Notes: generated from the letters alone by a model not told the origin. 35,442 bases of DNA from Rossellomorea vietnamensis (GCF_008180615.1 NZ_VTEH01000023.1:1-35442); one strand, 5' to 3'; shown: positions 9,401 to 17,230, counted from the stretch's first letter. Program-made: numbers and translations.

Positions 9401-9482
9401 CATAACTGCCGAACAGGACCACCAGCACAGATATCAATCCTACCAAAATCTTCTTCTTAACAATGAACTCCATCAGCTTCAT
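6426..9482 (-). CDS. swrC: RND-family (HAE1/SwrC-like) efflux transporter
   Basis: A proton-driven inner-membrane exporter. In B. subtilis the relative SwrC (YerP) gives self-resistance to surfactin and supports swarming. The 1018-residue protein has the doubled RND topology: a first membrane helix at about 11-30, a large extracellular porter loop, helices 330-480, a basic stretch about 490-510 (KKKREKKESR), a second loop, and a last helix bundle around 850-990. The motif GIGMMVDSSIVILES keeps Asp397 but has Ser398 where AcrB has a second Asp. GGAGAGG precedes ATG 9482. It stands alone, without a membrane-fusion or outer-membrane partner, as expected for a Gram-positive RND pump. The substrate is unknown. 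Confidence 0.85.
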   Translation of the reverse strand: MKLMEFIVKKKILVGLISVLVVLFGSYAVLDLDKELMPPMQMDGAYIEVNAEEKSAAEIERTITTPLEQKIQGVEGVEKIESTTNIGSSSLQLTFSRGKGEEVYKEIESIVNASASELPGIEDIVSGQYGASQSFEFFMDVSGGDMEQMTAFAKDILEPRLEELPEVRDVDLSGIVENEVAIEFNRGEMTKRGLDINQVAGVISEAGSEATLGELSADTDSPALRWNTKLEKVEDIENIQIPAASGFIALKDIAEITLQPSQNTSPVWKDGSKDLIFVQVGRVSDVSQIEMADAVRAEIEDIRKDKLVTGFELNEMVAQADYVQDSIDGVASNILIGAAIAFAILLIFLRNIRATIIVGISIPTSVLLTFAAMWIFDYSLNMLTLIGLGLGIGMMVDSSIVILESIYKKKESGLLRLDAVIQGTKEVASAVIASMLTTIVVFLPIGLLGGEMGQFMIMLSAVVAFTLISSVLVSFTLIPALSENFLKAGKKKREKKESRFMRSYSGAVSWIVKKKRYSFAVISAFFLVFISSMFLVTKIPMTIMPDVFNRYAELLIDLETGIDPEDKEKLIADMTEELSSIQDVESSYIMDNGSMLYTVINMTKEDDITAEQKVVNEEIFKKLRALEKNHPVESVQSAMSAGGGYPVQVNIQGESFEGLKSVTDDFVKDLEKIDGIVGVTNSMERTSLEQEIILKEEAIEKAGLNSSMIQQFISQAFIKRPIGEMSLDGEIIPLAAQWDEKINTENALLDMTIQTPEGGKKLSSFIELKGINTPNEISHVDGERFLSVSADIEGKDLGAVNREVQKLISDFDSPAGYSVSIAGDLEQQQELMKEMLLILGISIFLVYLVMAVQFNHLAHPIIVMSVIPMTFTGVILGLFLTQRELSVMSGMGIVMLIGIVLNNAILLIDRTNQLRNEGYSVEEALIEAGKNRIRPIFMTTLTTAGGMLPLALASGTSGNYQAPMATVIISGLMFATFITLLLIPAVYRLFTTMSFSFSFKKNRRKRKAAALKETEAVS

Positions 9483-9691
9483 ACTACCTCTCCTTTTTCA
9501 ACTGCTTCAACTGTAAAACCCTTGTTTACCTGCCTCCTTTGGAAAAAAATCTTCAACTGCCGATAGTAAAGATTCTCTAGAAAACAGGTAAATCCTTCCT
9601 GATTTATTGTAACTCATTCAATAAACTTACAAATCAAGCGCAAGACATAAAAAAACTAAGACCTCAGCCTTAGAATCACCAATAGGCAGGA

Positions 9692-9716
9692 GTGTGACAG
9701 GCTTGAAATAGGGTAT
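9692..9716 (+). promoter_or_regulatory. Sigma-B-like promoter of the MscS gene
   Basis: GTGTGA (9692-9697), a 13-bp spacer and GGGTAT (9711-9716) resemble the general-stress sigma-B consensus GTTTAA-N12-15-GGGTAT: a perfect -10 and 4 of 6 in the -35. The spacing to the MscS start at 9763 fits a direct promoter. Confidence 0.5.
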
Positions 9717-9762
9717 TAAGAGAGAAAGCAATCAGATCTTTAAAAAGTCAGGGTGAAAACAA

Positions 9763-10806
9763 ATGGATAGGGTTATGAGTCAATTATCAGAAATCAATTT
9801 GATATGGTTCCTTGCTTTTCTTGGGCTAATCATAATGGGGAATTTTATTCTCAAAAGGGCTGCTGATTACATAGAAAAACGAAATGCCGGAGTAAACGGA
9901 AAGACGGCAGCCACTGCCCGCTCGGTCGTAAATTGGCTGAGTTTTTACAGTGCGCTGCTCCTGTTCCTGCTGTACTTCTGGGGAGAAGAGTGGATGACCT
10001 ACACGCTCTATTCCCAAGGAGGAGTGGATGTATCATTTTTCCTGATCCTTGTGGCGTTCATGATTGTGTCATTGGCCCACAGGCTGGTAAAAATATTCAC
10101 CCTTTATGTATTAAAACCTGTGTATGAGTATTATGAAATCGAAACAGGTTTAGGTTATACCTTTAATAGAATCATTTATTATACGGTGATGATCCTTGCG
10201 GTGATCATCAGCTTGACAACTGTCGGATTGGATCTTACAGCCATCGCGGCAGTCCTTGGTGTGCTGGGAATCGGAATTGGGTTTGGAATGAGAAACATCG
10301 CCGGTAACTTTATATCAGGTGTGATCATTTTATTTGAGCGGCCGATTGAAGTAGGAGAAGTGATACAGGTTAATGGAAAAAATGGCAGGGTGGAAAAGAT
10401 CCGCCTGCGTTCTACGATTATCAGGACAGCGAAGGAAGGAACATTGATTGTCCCAAATCAATATTTTATAGAGCAGATTGTGAGAAACCGCTCCAATGTC
10501 GCAATGAGTGCAGAGGTTAATGTCAGTGTTAGTTATAGAATGGATACCAAGAAAATCGAGGGACTTCTTGAGGAAGCAGTCCAAAAGGTAAGGGAGGATG
10601 CTGAGGGGATTCTGGACAGCCCCCCTCCTGATATTCGATTTGTCAATTTTAAAAACCAGGCCTTGGACTTTCTTGTGCTGATCCCGGTTACCAACTTTCA
10701 GATAAAAGAAAAAGTTGAAAGTGATCTTCGGCATGCCATCGCAAAGATATTCCAGGAGAATAAAATAGAACTCGCGCCGGCTGCGAATGCAGGATTTCAA
10801 GAGTGA
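9763..10806 (+). CDS. Small-conductance mechanosensitive channel, MscS family (YkuT-like)
   Basis: A membrane channel that opens under membrane tension to release solutes during hypo-osmotic shock. The 347-residue protein has hydrophobic segments at about 12-30, 50-72, 85-105, 133-155 and 158-175. The pore-lining helix carries the Gly/Ala-rich LGIGIGFGMRNIAGNFISG, followed by the beta domain (FERPIEVGEVIQVNGKNGRV) and VPNQYFIEQIVRNRS, all MscS hallmarks, then the alpha/beta C-terminal domain. The ATG follows a GGGTG-type ribosome binding site. It converges with the gene at 10862-11164. Confidence 0.92.
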   Translation: MDRVMSQLSEINLIWFLAFLGLIIMGNFILKRAADYIEKRNAGVNGKTAATARSVVNWLSFYSALLLFLLYFWGEEWMTYTLYSQGGVDVSFFLILVAFMIVSLAHRLVKIFTLYVLKPVYEYYEIETGLGYTFNRIIYYTVMILAVIISLTTVGLDLTAIAAVLGVLGIGIGFGMRNIAGNFISGVIILFERPIEVGEVIQVNGKNGRVEKIRLRSTIIRTAKEGTLIVPNQYFIEQIVRNRSNVAMSAEVNVSVSYRMDTKKIEGLLEEAVQKVREDAEGILDSPPPDIRFVNFKNQALDFLVLIPVTNFQIKEKVESDLRHAIAKIFQENKIELAPAANAGFQE

Positions 10807-10861
10807 GGGGTGACTGAGAAACAATCATGTGAAGATCTGGCACAAACTTGAAGACGTTCGA

Positions 10862-11164
10862 CTATATCTCTCTCAATGCAGCTTCCATACTGTCAAATCC
10901 TGTTGTGTCAGCTGATTCGGGGTCATCAGATTCAATGGTCCATTGGTCCGATGCGGGTTCCAACCCTCCGTCATGATCTTTCTTATAAGGAAGATGGATC
11001 ATATAGGCATTTCCATCTTTTTTCACTGTATATCCCAAATAATATTGATCCTTTTGGCCTTCTTCCTCGAATATGCCGATATTTTCCAAACCATACTCCT
11101 CTAATAGGGATGGGAAGGCTGTTTGAAGTTCATTGATTAACTGTTCCCTGGATATAAACGCCAT
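10862..11164 (-). CDS. Small conserved Bacillaceae protein (DUF5634-like)
   Basis: A 100-residue soluble acidic protein of unknown function. Its sequence (REQLINELQTAFPSLLEEYG, GIFEEEGQKDQYYLGYTVKK, ending with a GFDSMEAALREI-type tail) resembles the family I remember as DUF5634; this was not checked by search. The start at 11164 is set by AGGAGG 7 nt upstream; the in-frame ATG at 11215 has no ribosome binding site. There are no membrane segments and no Cys residues. It is divergent from the 898-residue gene and converges with the MscS gene 56 bp away. Confidence 0.75.
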   Translation of the reverse strand: MAFISREQLINELQTAFPSLLEEYGLENIGIFEEEGQKDQYYLGYTVKKDGNAYMIHLPYKKDHDGGLEPASDQWTIESDDPESADTTGFDSMEAALREI

Positions 11165-11377
11165 ACTATTACCTCCTTTCTTCCGGTGTGTGTTCTTAAT
11201 ATGGATGGATTCCATTTAAATAACCATATGCTTTGCTGGTAAGTCATGTTAACGTTGAAAACACAAAGCCAAAACAGGAATCTCCTTTCAATACCATCTG
11301 CAGGCAGCCTCTGATTCGTTAAGGGGAAAAGGGAAAGCCAAATAAGCAGAAGGTTAAGTCAGCTCGCACTCCCTTAA

Positions 11378-11410
11378 CTGATTTCCTTTAATCTGAAGGA
11401 AATTGATCAG
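11378..11410. repeat. Hairpin in the divergent gap
   Basis: CTGATTTCCTT and AAGGAAATTGATCAG pair around TAATCTG, including ATTTCCTT with AAGGAAAT as a perfect 8-bp stem. It lies within the 420-bp divergent gap between 11164 and 11589. It has no T tail, so it could be an operator or RNA structure. Confidence 0.45.
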
Positions 11411-11553
11411 GATAACTAAAAAGAAATCTGCCCTTTGGCGATATGGAATGAAAAATTATGCATTATGCAAAGAATATTACATATAAGGTGAAAATTGTTG
11501 TAAAATTGCAATCTTTCCTAAGCGGAAGTTTGATAAAATAAAGTAACTGGAAA

Positions 11554-11573
11554 AGTATATACGAGAATATACT
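11554..11573. promoter_or_regulatory. Operator-like inverted repeat before the 898-residue gene
   Basis: AGTATAT, six bases, then ATATACT form a perfect 7-bp inverted repeat that ends 15 bp before the start codon, just ahead of the GGAGG. An AT-rich TTTGATAAAATAAAG lies directly upstream and could hold the -10. The position suits a repressor site or a 5'-UTR stem hiding the ribosome binding site. Confidence 0.45.
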
Positions 11574-11588
11574 TAGCGGAGGATTGTC

Positions 11589-14285
11589 ATGAAAACTGAG
11601 GAACAATACATACAAAAGACATTTTATGAAGAATTCATGAAAGAGAAAGAAGGAAAACACCCCATTGCCGTTCTGGGGGAAGCCCACCTTGAGGAACAGC
11701 AAAAGGAGATTGCTGATTTATCGTATATCCGCTTTGCTCAGGGTGAAGTGTATTTCCATCATAAAGATTATGAAGCGGCCATATTCAAATGGGAAAATAT
11801 CCATAACGAACTGGCAGGATGGGCTCAAAAAAATACAGCAGATGCTTTCTTTGAATTGGGTCAGCTCTCCACAGCTGAAGGGGTCTACAAGTCTGTCCAG
11901 ACAGAGTGCTCTTCGCTGAAAGCTGAGGTAGCCCTTCAATTGTTCTCGCTGTATATCAAGCAGGAAAATGTAGTCAATGCGGATGCCGTAATTAAAAACG
12001 CCGTCTCGATGAATCCGGATTATCCGGATGTAACGTTGATTGCTCAACGTTTTTTTGAAGAGAACGAAGATTGGCACAGCGCCACAGAGCTTGCTGTGAA
12101 TGAAGCAATCAGGACAGAGGAGCTTCGCTGGTTCGAAATACTGAAAGGGTATGTCAATGCGGGTGTAACCCGGGATATCATGCCTGCCTATTTCATGGAA
12201 ATGCTCTTCACCCTGTCAACAATTGATAAACAGTTGTTTGAACAGTCGATCACTTCTCTTTGGAAAAGCTACAGCGGAAGTGAAATGTTTGATGAATGGA
12301 TTACGAAGGTGAACCTGCTCATCCTCGATATTGAGACGAAAAAGGAAGACCGATGGCATGAGCTTTCACCGCTTTATAAGGGAACCTTTGACACCCTGAT
12401 GAACAGCGGCCGCTTTATAAAGTCCCTCAGCCCGGTTGTTCCCGGCCTTCTCATGGCCTGGGTGAAGATTACAGATACCCCCCATGCTGTCTATGCTGCA
12501 TCTGCACTGCTTTCCTGGGAAGAGATGTTTCCTAAAAGCATTGAGGGCTGGGCAGTACGAAAAGCGAGAGAACTGATCAACAGTACTGATTCGAAAAAGG
12601 ATGGATTTACAGCAGCAATGGCTCTGCTGGATGAAGTTGCACATTGGACAAACCAGCATGAAGTCAGCATTGATAAAAGGCACCAATGGATAATGACTGA
12701 ACTGAAAAATACAGAGGTGCACCGGCTGCTGGTTACAGGTTCGTCAGAAGAGGAAATCTTCTCCCTGGTTCAGCGCATTACAGGAGAAAATATACTGACT
12801 GAGCTTCCGTCCACACCTGTTCTCCTGAAGAATAATAATAGAACAGAATTTAGAAGGATAGCAGAAAACGGAATCACAGCCCTCGGCAGCAAAGAAGAAT
12901 TTCTCGAAGAATCGATGCTTCTCCGCCAGCCAGGATCCGTATGGCTTCAGTATGAACAGCCGGCAGCTTTCCTGCAGGAGAACAGCCTGGCTCTCATATT
13001 GGCTTCAAATGTGACCGGCGCCAGCGTGCTGAATATGTCTGACAGCATTTTATACGTCATTGATGGAGAGAAGCGGCTGACAGAATCTATCTTCCAGGGG
13101 CTGGTCAAGCTTAAAGAAAAAAAACCTGGCTTGAAAGTGAATGTCCTGCTGTCTGTTAAACATGGGATAGTACCGGACAAAACAATTTCTGAAACAAAGT
13201 CATTGCTCGGAAAATACTTCCCTGATGCACAAGTGTTTCAGGCTTCTTCATCTGAAGATTTGTCTGCTGTGGCCCGTTTCCATTTCACTGCTCCTTCCGA
13301 GGAGGAAAGAACAGAGAAGCTTTTATATTTTGTCAAAGATATTCTGAAGGATCTCTTAAGACAGAGAGTGGACAGGGAAAATAACCTTATAGACTCCATC
13401 CAATGGAATAAAGATATGGAAAAGAAACTGAATGGAGCCAGACTGCAGCTTCAAGACATCGAAGTTGAAAAGGCGGCCGCGATTAAGAACGCTTTTGTAG
13501 AAAAAACAAGCGAGGTTCAGGGTATAATCATGGAGGATCTTCCGAAGCTCCTTAAAAAATGCGGTGATTATGTCAACGAAGAAAGTGATTTCAGGACACT
13601 CCATCTGTCTCTTAATGAAGAGATGAATAAAAGAATTGAAGTGTATCTGAATGAAAAAGCTATGCCGAAGCTCCGGGAAAACCTGGATGAGTGGATTTCC
13701 TTCTCCAAAGAAGAGCTTGAAAACGGGCAGCTTCACCTTGAGGAAATGCGGGACAGTTTTAATGCGATGTACCGGGAAGAAAGGCTTGAGCTGCTTTGCG
13801 ACTTTAAGGTACTGAATGACTGGAGGCGCGATGCTGACAGGATGACGAGCAAGGTCATGAAAGATAATGTCAATATCCTGCTCCGCCGCAACCCCTCTCA
13901 GGTGCTGTTAAAAAGTGTCGGGAAACTCTTCGGTTCCATTGGCCAGAACAAACAAATGCTTCATCAGCAATACACGAGGTTCATTGAGAACGAAAGCTAT
14001 GAAGATACCGCACTGCGTGTAATGCAAAGGTTCATGGGACAATTTGAGCTGTTTCAGCAATCCATTGAAAGAGACGTATCCATCTTCTTCAGGGGACCGC
14101 TGGCAGAACTGCAGCAAACCTCAGAGGACACGAAGAATCTGATTGCTGACAATGAGTTTGAAGTGAGCACCCTCAAGGCTAACCCTGAAACTGTCAAGGA
14201 TCCATTGACACTCTTCAACATCAGGCAGCGTCAATATGAGTTGATTTACACAACTAACAAACAGCCCTCCCTTGCAAATGTTTAA
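11589..14285 (+). CDS. Large TPR protein with degenerate dynamin/GTPase-like core
   Basis: I do not recognise a named gene. The 898-residue protein has no signal peptide or clear membrane helix. Residues 40-170 look like TPR-type helical pairs (SYIRFAQGEVYFHHKDYEAA, ADAFFELGQLSTAEGVYKS). Residues 378-400 (LLVTGSSEEEIFSLVQRITG) sit where a dynamin-like P loop would be, but the GKS/T is missing. ILYVIDGEKRLTES (487-500) and VNVLLSVKHGI (517-527) resemble the Walker B and G4 strands, again without the key residues. Residues 610-760 are charged helical coiled coil, and the last 130 residues resemble the helical tail of dynamin-like proteins. The start follows GGAGG, and a terminator follows the gene. 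A nucleotide-independent scaffold is an inference. Confidence 0.8.
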   Translation: MKTEEQYIQKTFYEEFMKEKEGKHPIAVLGEAHLEEQQKEIADLSYIRFAQGEVYFHHKDYEAAIFKWENIHNELAGWAQKNTADAFFELGQLSTAEGVYKSVQTECSSLKAEVALQLFSLYIKQENVVNADAVIKNAVSMNPDYPDVTLIAQRFFEENEDWHSATELAVNEAIRTEELRWFEILKGYVNAGVTRDIMPAYFMEMLFTLSTIDKQLFEQSITSLWKSYSGSEMFDEWITKVNLLILDIETKKEDRWHELSPLYKGTFDTLMNSGRFIKSLSPVVPGLLMAWVKITDTPHAVYAASALLSWEEMFPKSIEGWAVRKARELINSTDSKKDGFTAAMALLDEVAHWTNQHEVSIDKRHQWIMTELKNTEVHRLLVTGSSEEEIFSLVQRITGENILTELPSTPVLLKNNNRTEFRRIAENGITALGSKEEFLEESMLLRQPGSVWLQYEQPAAFLQENSLALILASNVTGASVLNMSDSILYVIDGEKRLTESIFQGLVKLKEKKPGLKVNVLLSVKHGIVPDKTISETKSLLGKYFPDAQVFQASSSEDLSAVARFHFTAPSEEERTEKLLYFVKDILKDLLRQRVDRENNLIDSIQWNKDMEKKLNGARLQLQDIEVEKAAAIKNAFVEKTSEVQGIIMEDLPKLLKKCGDYVNEESDFRTLHLSLNEEMNKRIEVYLNEKAMPKLRENLDEWISFSKEELENGQLHLEEMRDSFNAMYREERLELLCDFKVLNDWRRDADRMTSKVMKDNVNILLRRNPSQVLLKSVGKLFGSIGQNKQMLHQQYTRFIENESYEDTALRVMQRFMGQFELFQQSIERDVSIFFRGPLAELQQTSEDTKNLIADNEFEVSTLKANPETVKDPLTLFNIRQRQYELIYTTNKQPSLANV

Positions 14286-14319
14286 GTGACGACCCGGCTC
14301 ATGACGAACGGCTATAGGT

Positions 14320-14369
14320 AAAAGGATGTCATTGATGGGCGGAATCTCTATGATTTCGTCCTTTTTTTT
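14320..14369 (+). terminator. Rho-independent terminator after the 898-residue gene
   Basis: AAAAGGATG (14320-14328) and CGTCCTTTT (14357-14365) can pair across a 28-nt loop, followed by more Ts. It begins 34 bp after the stop codon. The long loop makes it a moderate call. Confidence 0.55.
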
Positions 14370-14424
14370 GTCTCTTAGAAATTTTAAAATTATTCTTTAT
14401 GGATACTTTTTACAGTGTGATCCA

Positions 14425-14475
14425 CCGCCAGCGCCTAGCCACTCGGGGTCAATTAACCCGGAGAGAAGGTCACGC
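14425..14475 (-). repeat. Partial family A-like repeat
   Basis: GGGGTCAATTAACCC with nearby GCGCCTAGCC recalls the GGGGTCAAATAACCCC hairpin of family A (4378-4484 and 27288-27395), but the remainder has diverged. It lies just before array 2. Confidence 0.35.
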
Positions 14476-14492
14476 TGCGCCGCATTCTTCTA

Positions 14493-14667
14493 CTCCCGAC
14501 CGAAGTAACCTCGGTTTCGGTTAAGTCAAGCCGTATTTCTTTAGCTCCCGACCGAAGTAACCTCGATATCGGTTAAGTTAAGCCTCATATCTTTAGCTCC
14601 AGACCGAAGTAACCTCGATATCGGTCAAGTCAAGCCTCATATCTTTAGCTCCCGACCGAAGTAACCC
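14493..14667. repeat. Tandem array 2: 52-bp period, 3.3 units
   Basis: CTCCCGACCGAAGTAACC (CTCCAGACC in one unit) starts at 14493, 14545, 14597 and 14649, always 52 bp apart. Within each unit ACCGA and TCGGT are inverted (GACCGAAGTAACCTCGATAT then CGGT). The unit shares CTCCYGACCGAAG with array 6 at the right edge of the window. It lies in the gap between the 898-residue gene and the converging small gene at 15594. Confidence 0.85.
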
Positions 14668-14711
14668 AAAATTCCAACACAAATCATTGTCTTTCCTACG
14701 GCCCTGAATAT

Positions 14712-15353
14712 CCAGAAGAGGGAGTGTGGATACATGAGTGGTCTATCGTGAGTTGAGACATGTACCCAGAAGAAGGGTGTGGATACATGAGTGAGGGCTT
14801 TTGGTGAGAGATATGTATCCAGAAGAGAGTTGTGGATACATGAGTGGTCTCTCTTGAGAAGAGATATGTATCCAGAAGCAGGGTGTGGATACATGAGTGA
14901 GGGTTTTTGGTGAGAGATATGTACCCAGAGGAAGGATGTGGATACATGAGTGAGGGCTTTTGGTGAGAGATATGTATCCAGAAGAGGAGTGTGGATACAT
15001 GAGTGAGGGCTTTTGGTGAGAGATATGTATCCAGAAGAGGAGTGTGGATACATGAGTGGTCTATCGTGAGTTGAGATATGTATCCAGAAGAGGAGTGTGG
15101 GTACATGAGAGGTGGCTTTTGAGTCGAGACATGTACCCAGAAGAAGGATGTGGATACATGAGTGAGGACTTTTGGTGAGAGATATGTATCCAGAAGAGGA
15201 GTGTGGGTACATGAGAGGTGGCTTTTGAGTGGAGATATGTATCCAGAAGAGAGGTGTGGATACATGAGAGGTGGTTTTTGGCGAGAGATATGTATCCAGA
15301 AGAGGAGTGTGGGTACATGAGTGGTTTCTTGTGTGATGAAACATGTACCCAGA
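14712..15353. repeat. Tandem array 3: 53-bp period, twelve units plus a partial
   Basis: CCAGAAG or a close variant starts at 14712, 14766, 14819, 14872, 14925, 14978, 15031, 15084, 15137, 15190, 15243, 15296 and 15349: one step of 54, then 53 each time. Each unit has GTGTGGATACATGAG (or GGGTACAT) and ends with ATATGTATCC (or ACATGTACCC), so GGATACAT and ATGTATCC are inverted within and across units. The middle of the unit alternates among about three variants (GAGGGCTTTTGGTGAGAG, GGTCTATCGTGAGTTGAG, GGTGGCTTTTGAG). The reverse strand is open in several frames, but this is not coding (see rejected items). Confidence 0.9.
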
Positions 15354-15593
15354 TCAATCAAATCGCCTATTTCGTATTTACCGCTGATCATTCCTTTTCT
15401 GTTTATCCTTTTCTTTCAGAGAATCTGTTTTCGGATTTGGGGACAAAGCTTTTTTGAAAGCAGTTGAGCCCAGGTTATTGTTGGGTGCTGCCTGCTCGTT
15501 CCAATCAGTCATGTAGTAGCACATCCTTTCATTGAGATGGCGAAGCTGACAATTCTAAATGAGTCTAAAGAAAATTCATTCACCATCCAGGTA
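15354..15593. other. Gap after array 3, nothing recognised
   Basis: About 240 bp between the last array unit and the end of the small gene at 15594. No open frame with a ribosome binding site, strong hairpin or repeat copy is seen. Confidence 0.4.
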
Positions 15594-15803
15594 TTATTCA
15601 CCTTTGATCAGGGAATCTAATTTTTTCATTTTCTTGTCCTCTTGAAGTTGGATAGGAAAAGGATTTTCTTGACGGGCGAAATCTTGTTTTGTATCGATGG
15701 TTACCCCCATTTGGGCACCCTTGTTGTCATTGACGACAGTTTCATTTAGACCGTCAAAGTGGGGAGTTGTTTGTGAATGCTGATTTTGATTTTCGTTTGG
15801 CAT
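15594..15803 (-). CDS. Small hydrophilic hypothetical protein
   Basis: A 69-residue Gln/Asn/Asp-rich protein (starting MPNENQNQHSQ, ending KKLDSLIKGE) with no Cys or Trp and no membrane segment. AAGGAGATG precedes the ATG with good spacing, which supports real translation. I do not recognise it. The composition recalls small stress or spore-associated proteins of Bacillus, but that is only an impression. Confidence 0.65.
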   Translation of the reverse strand: MPNENQNQHSQTTPHFDGLNETVVNDNKGAQMGVTIDTKQDFARQENPFPIQLQEDKKMKKLDSLIKGE

Positions 15804-16075
15804 GATTTCATCTCCTTTTTTCTAGGATTCGAATATAGTTGGGCAGTTATTCTTGATCTTGATTTTTGTTATAATAATGTCACCTTTGTTTCAGGGAAGG
15901 TGTTCTGCTGGCATTGGGGAATTGCAGTAAACCATGCTGGTGTTTTTGCGGGCTTAATAGCGAAGGGCAGCAAAAATTTAGAAATTGGCCTTTTGTAAGA
16001 GGGAAAGAAAAAGGAATCGATGGCTTTATGCCGAATGAGTATAGTAAGCGCTTTCAAAAAAGGAGGAAGAACGAT

Positions 16076-16414
16076 TTGGATTTTAAAAGTTATGAAGAGT
16101 TTTGGCCGTTTTACCTTTCACAGCACAGCAAATCTTCAACGCGGGCATGGCATTTTGTCGGAACGAGCTTTGTATTTGTCTTTATCCTTTTAACGGTTTT
16201 CACACTGAATTTCTGGCTGCTTTTGCTGGCTCCGGTTACTGCGTACGCCTTTGCATGGATCAGCCACTTTTTTATAGAAGGAAACAAGCCTGCTACATTC
16301 GGTCATCCGGTCTGGTCACTTAGAGCAGACTTTCGCATGTACCGTTTGATTTTATTTGGGCAGCTTCAAAAAGAGATGGATAAGAATCCGGAGCTGAGAA
16401 CAAGTGCAAAGTAA
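16076..16414 (+). CDS. Mpo1-like (DUF962) small membrane protein
   Basis: A 112-residue protein with two adjacent hydrophobic helices (about 30-46 and 48-62) and the family's conserved His/Asn pattern: YLSQHSKSSTRAWHFVGT near the N terminus and WISHFFIEGNKPATFGHP after the second helix. In yeast, Mpo1 is an Fe-dependent dioxygenase for 2-hydroxy fatty acids; the bacterial role is not established. The start is TTG at 16076 because AGGAGG stands at 16061-16066, 9 nt before it. Longer readings back to 15914 have no ribosome binding site and an implausible Cys-rich N terminus. It overlaps the next gene by 11 bp. Confidence 0.8.
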   Translation: MDFKSYEEFWPFYLSQHSKSSTRAWHFVGTSFVFVFILLTVFTLNFWLLLLAPVTAYAFAWISHFFIEGNKPATFGHPVWSLRADFRMYRLILFGQLQKEMDKNPELRTSAK

Positions 16415-16748
16415 TTCGGTTGCGATCAAAGGCCACAGGGTAAAAGGGATTCAGGTTGATGGAGAAACAAGATGCAGGCACTATCATACACATAAAGACA
16501 TCATTGCGATAAAATTTAAATGCTGCGGTATTTATTATCCGTGTCATTTATGCCACGAGGAAACAGCAGATCACCCTGTGGAAGTATGGGGAATGGAGCA
16601 GAGAGACGAAAAGGCGGTTCTTTGCGGATCATGCGGGCATGAGCTTACCATTGACGAGTATATGAATGGAGAGTCAAGCTGTCCGGAGTGCAGGGCTGTT
16701 TTTAATTCAGGCTGTGCTCTTCACTATCATTTATATTTTGAAGTTTAG
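16404..16748 (+). CDS. CHY-type zinc-finger protein
   Basis: A 114-residue zinc-binding protein. CRHYHTHKDIIAIKFKCC and YYPCHLCHEE give the CHY zinc-finger pattern, followed by CGSCGHELTIDEYMNG and CPECRAVFNSGCALHYHLYF. There are enough Cys/His pairs for about three zinc sites. The function in bacteria is unknown. The start is GTG at 16404, inside the end of the Mpo1-like gene, so translation is probably coupled. A terminator follows the stop codon. Confidence 0.88.
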   Translation: MQSNSVAIKGHRVKGIQVDGETRCRHYHTHKDIIAIKFKCCGIYYPCHLCHEETADHPVEVWGMEQRDEKAVLCGSCGHELTIDEYMNGESSCPECRAVFNSGCALHYHLYFEV

Positions 16749-16751
16749 GAT

Positions 16752-16787
16752 TGAGGTCGGGAAAGCCGGTCTCAGTCTTTTTTTTTT
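16752..16787 (+). terminator. Rho-independent terminator after the CHY gene
   Basis: TGAGGTCGG and CCGGTCTCA pair (two G-T pairs) around GAAAG, followed by a long T run from 16778. It begins 4 bp after the stop codon. Confidence 0.85.
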
Positions 16788-16999
16788 GATGTATGAGATT
16801 ATATATTCATTCGCGGCCAGCTTCAGCACACATCCTCAAAAGGCAATTATTTAGTTCATTGTCTTGTCAGTTTTTTATCCAATGGTTTGAAAGACTGTAA
16901 ATGAGCAAGGCTTGTCTTTCCAGTATGTTAAAATTGAGAAATAGCAGTGCCGGAACTGCGATAAGATTCAGTGAATTTTAGACCATAGGGGTGAAAACC

Positions 17000-17230
17000 A
17001 TGTATTTAACTGTAAAAGAAATAGCAGACTATCTGTCGCTTCCCGAAACATATATTGAAACGTTGATTAAACAGAAAAAAATCAAAGCCGTACATGATGG
17101 TGAGCAGTACCTTGTGAATAAAGAGAACTTTCAAAACTATCATGAGCAGCTGGAAATCTATAAAAAGCTATTTGATCAATGGCAGAATGAGCCGATCCCT
17201 GAAGACCCGGATATTAAGGATGAGGATTGA
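17000..17230 (+). CDS. Excisionase-like (MerR-fold) helix-turn-helix protein
   Basis: A 76-residue protein with one winged-helix domain: MYLTVKEIADYLSLPETYIE forms the helix-turn-helix and IKAVHDGEQYLVNKENF the wing, followed by an acidic helical tail. This is the excisionase/HTH_17 fold, found in phage excisionases and in small chromosomal regulators. No integrase or phage gene lies nearby, so a regulator or adaptor is more likely. ATG 17000 follows AGGGGTG; a GTG at 16991 is in frame but overlaps that site. ppaC starts 107 bp downstream. Confidence 0.75.
   Translation: MYLTVKEIADYLSLPETYIETLIKQKKIKAVHDGEQYLVNKENFQNYHEQLEIYKKLFDQWQNEPIPEDPDIKDED

Noticed and set aside
14637..15391. Reverse-strand open frames of about 230 residues made of repeats such as HVSTPLFWIHIS and CIHTPLLDTYLS
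   Set aside because: They lie entirely in the 53-bp array. Since 53 is not a multiple of three, one open stretch gives all three frames the same content. None has a ribosome binding site or a non-repeat domain.
15914..16075. Longer N terminus for the Mpo1-like protein
   Set aside because: The added 54 residues are Cys-rich and unlike the family. AGGAGG stands directly before TTG 16076 and the family length is about 110 residues.
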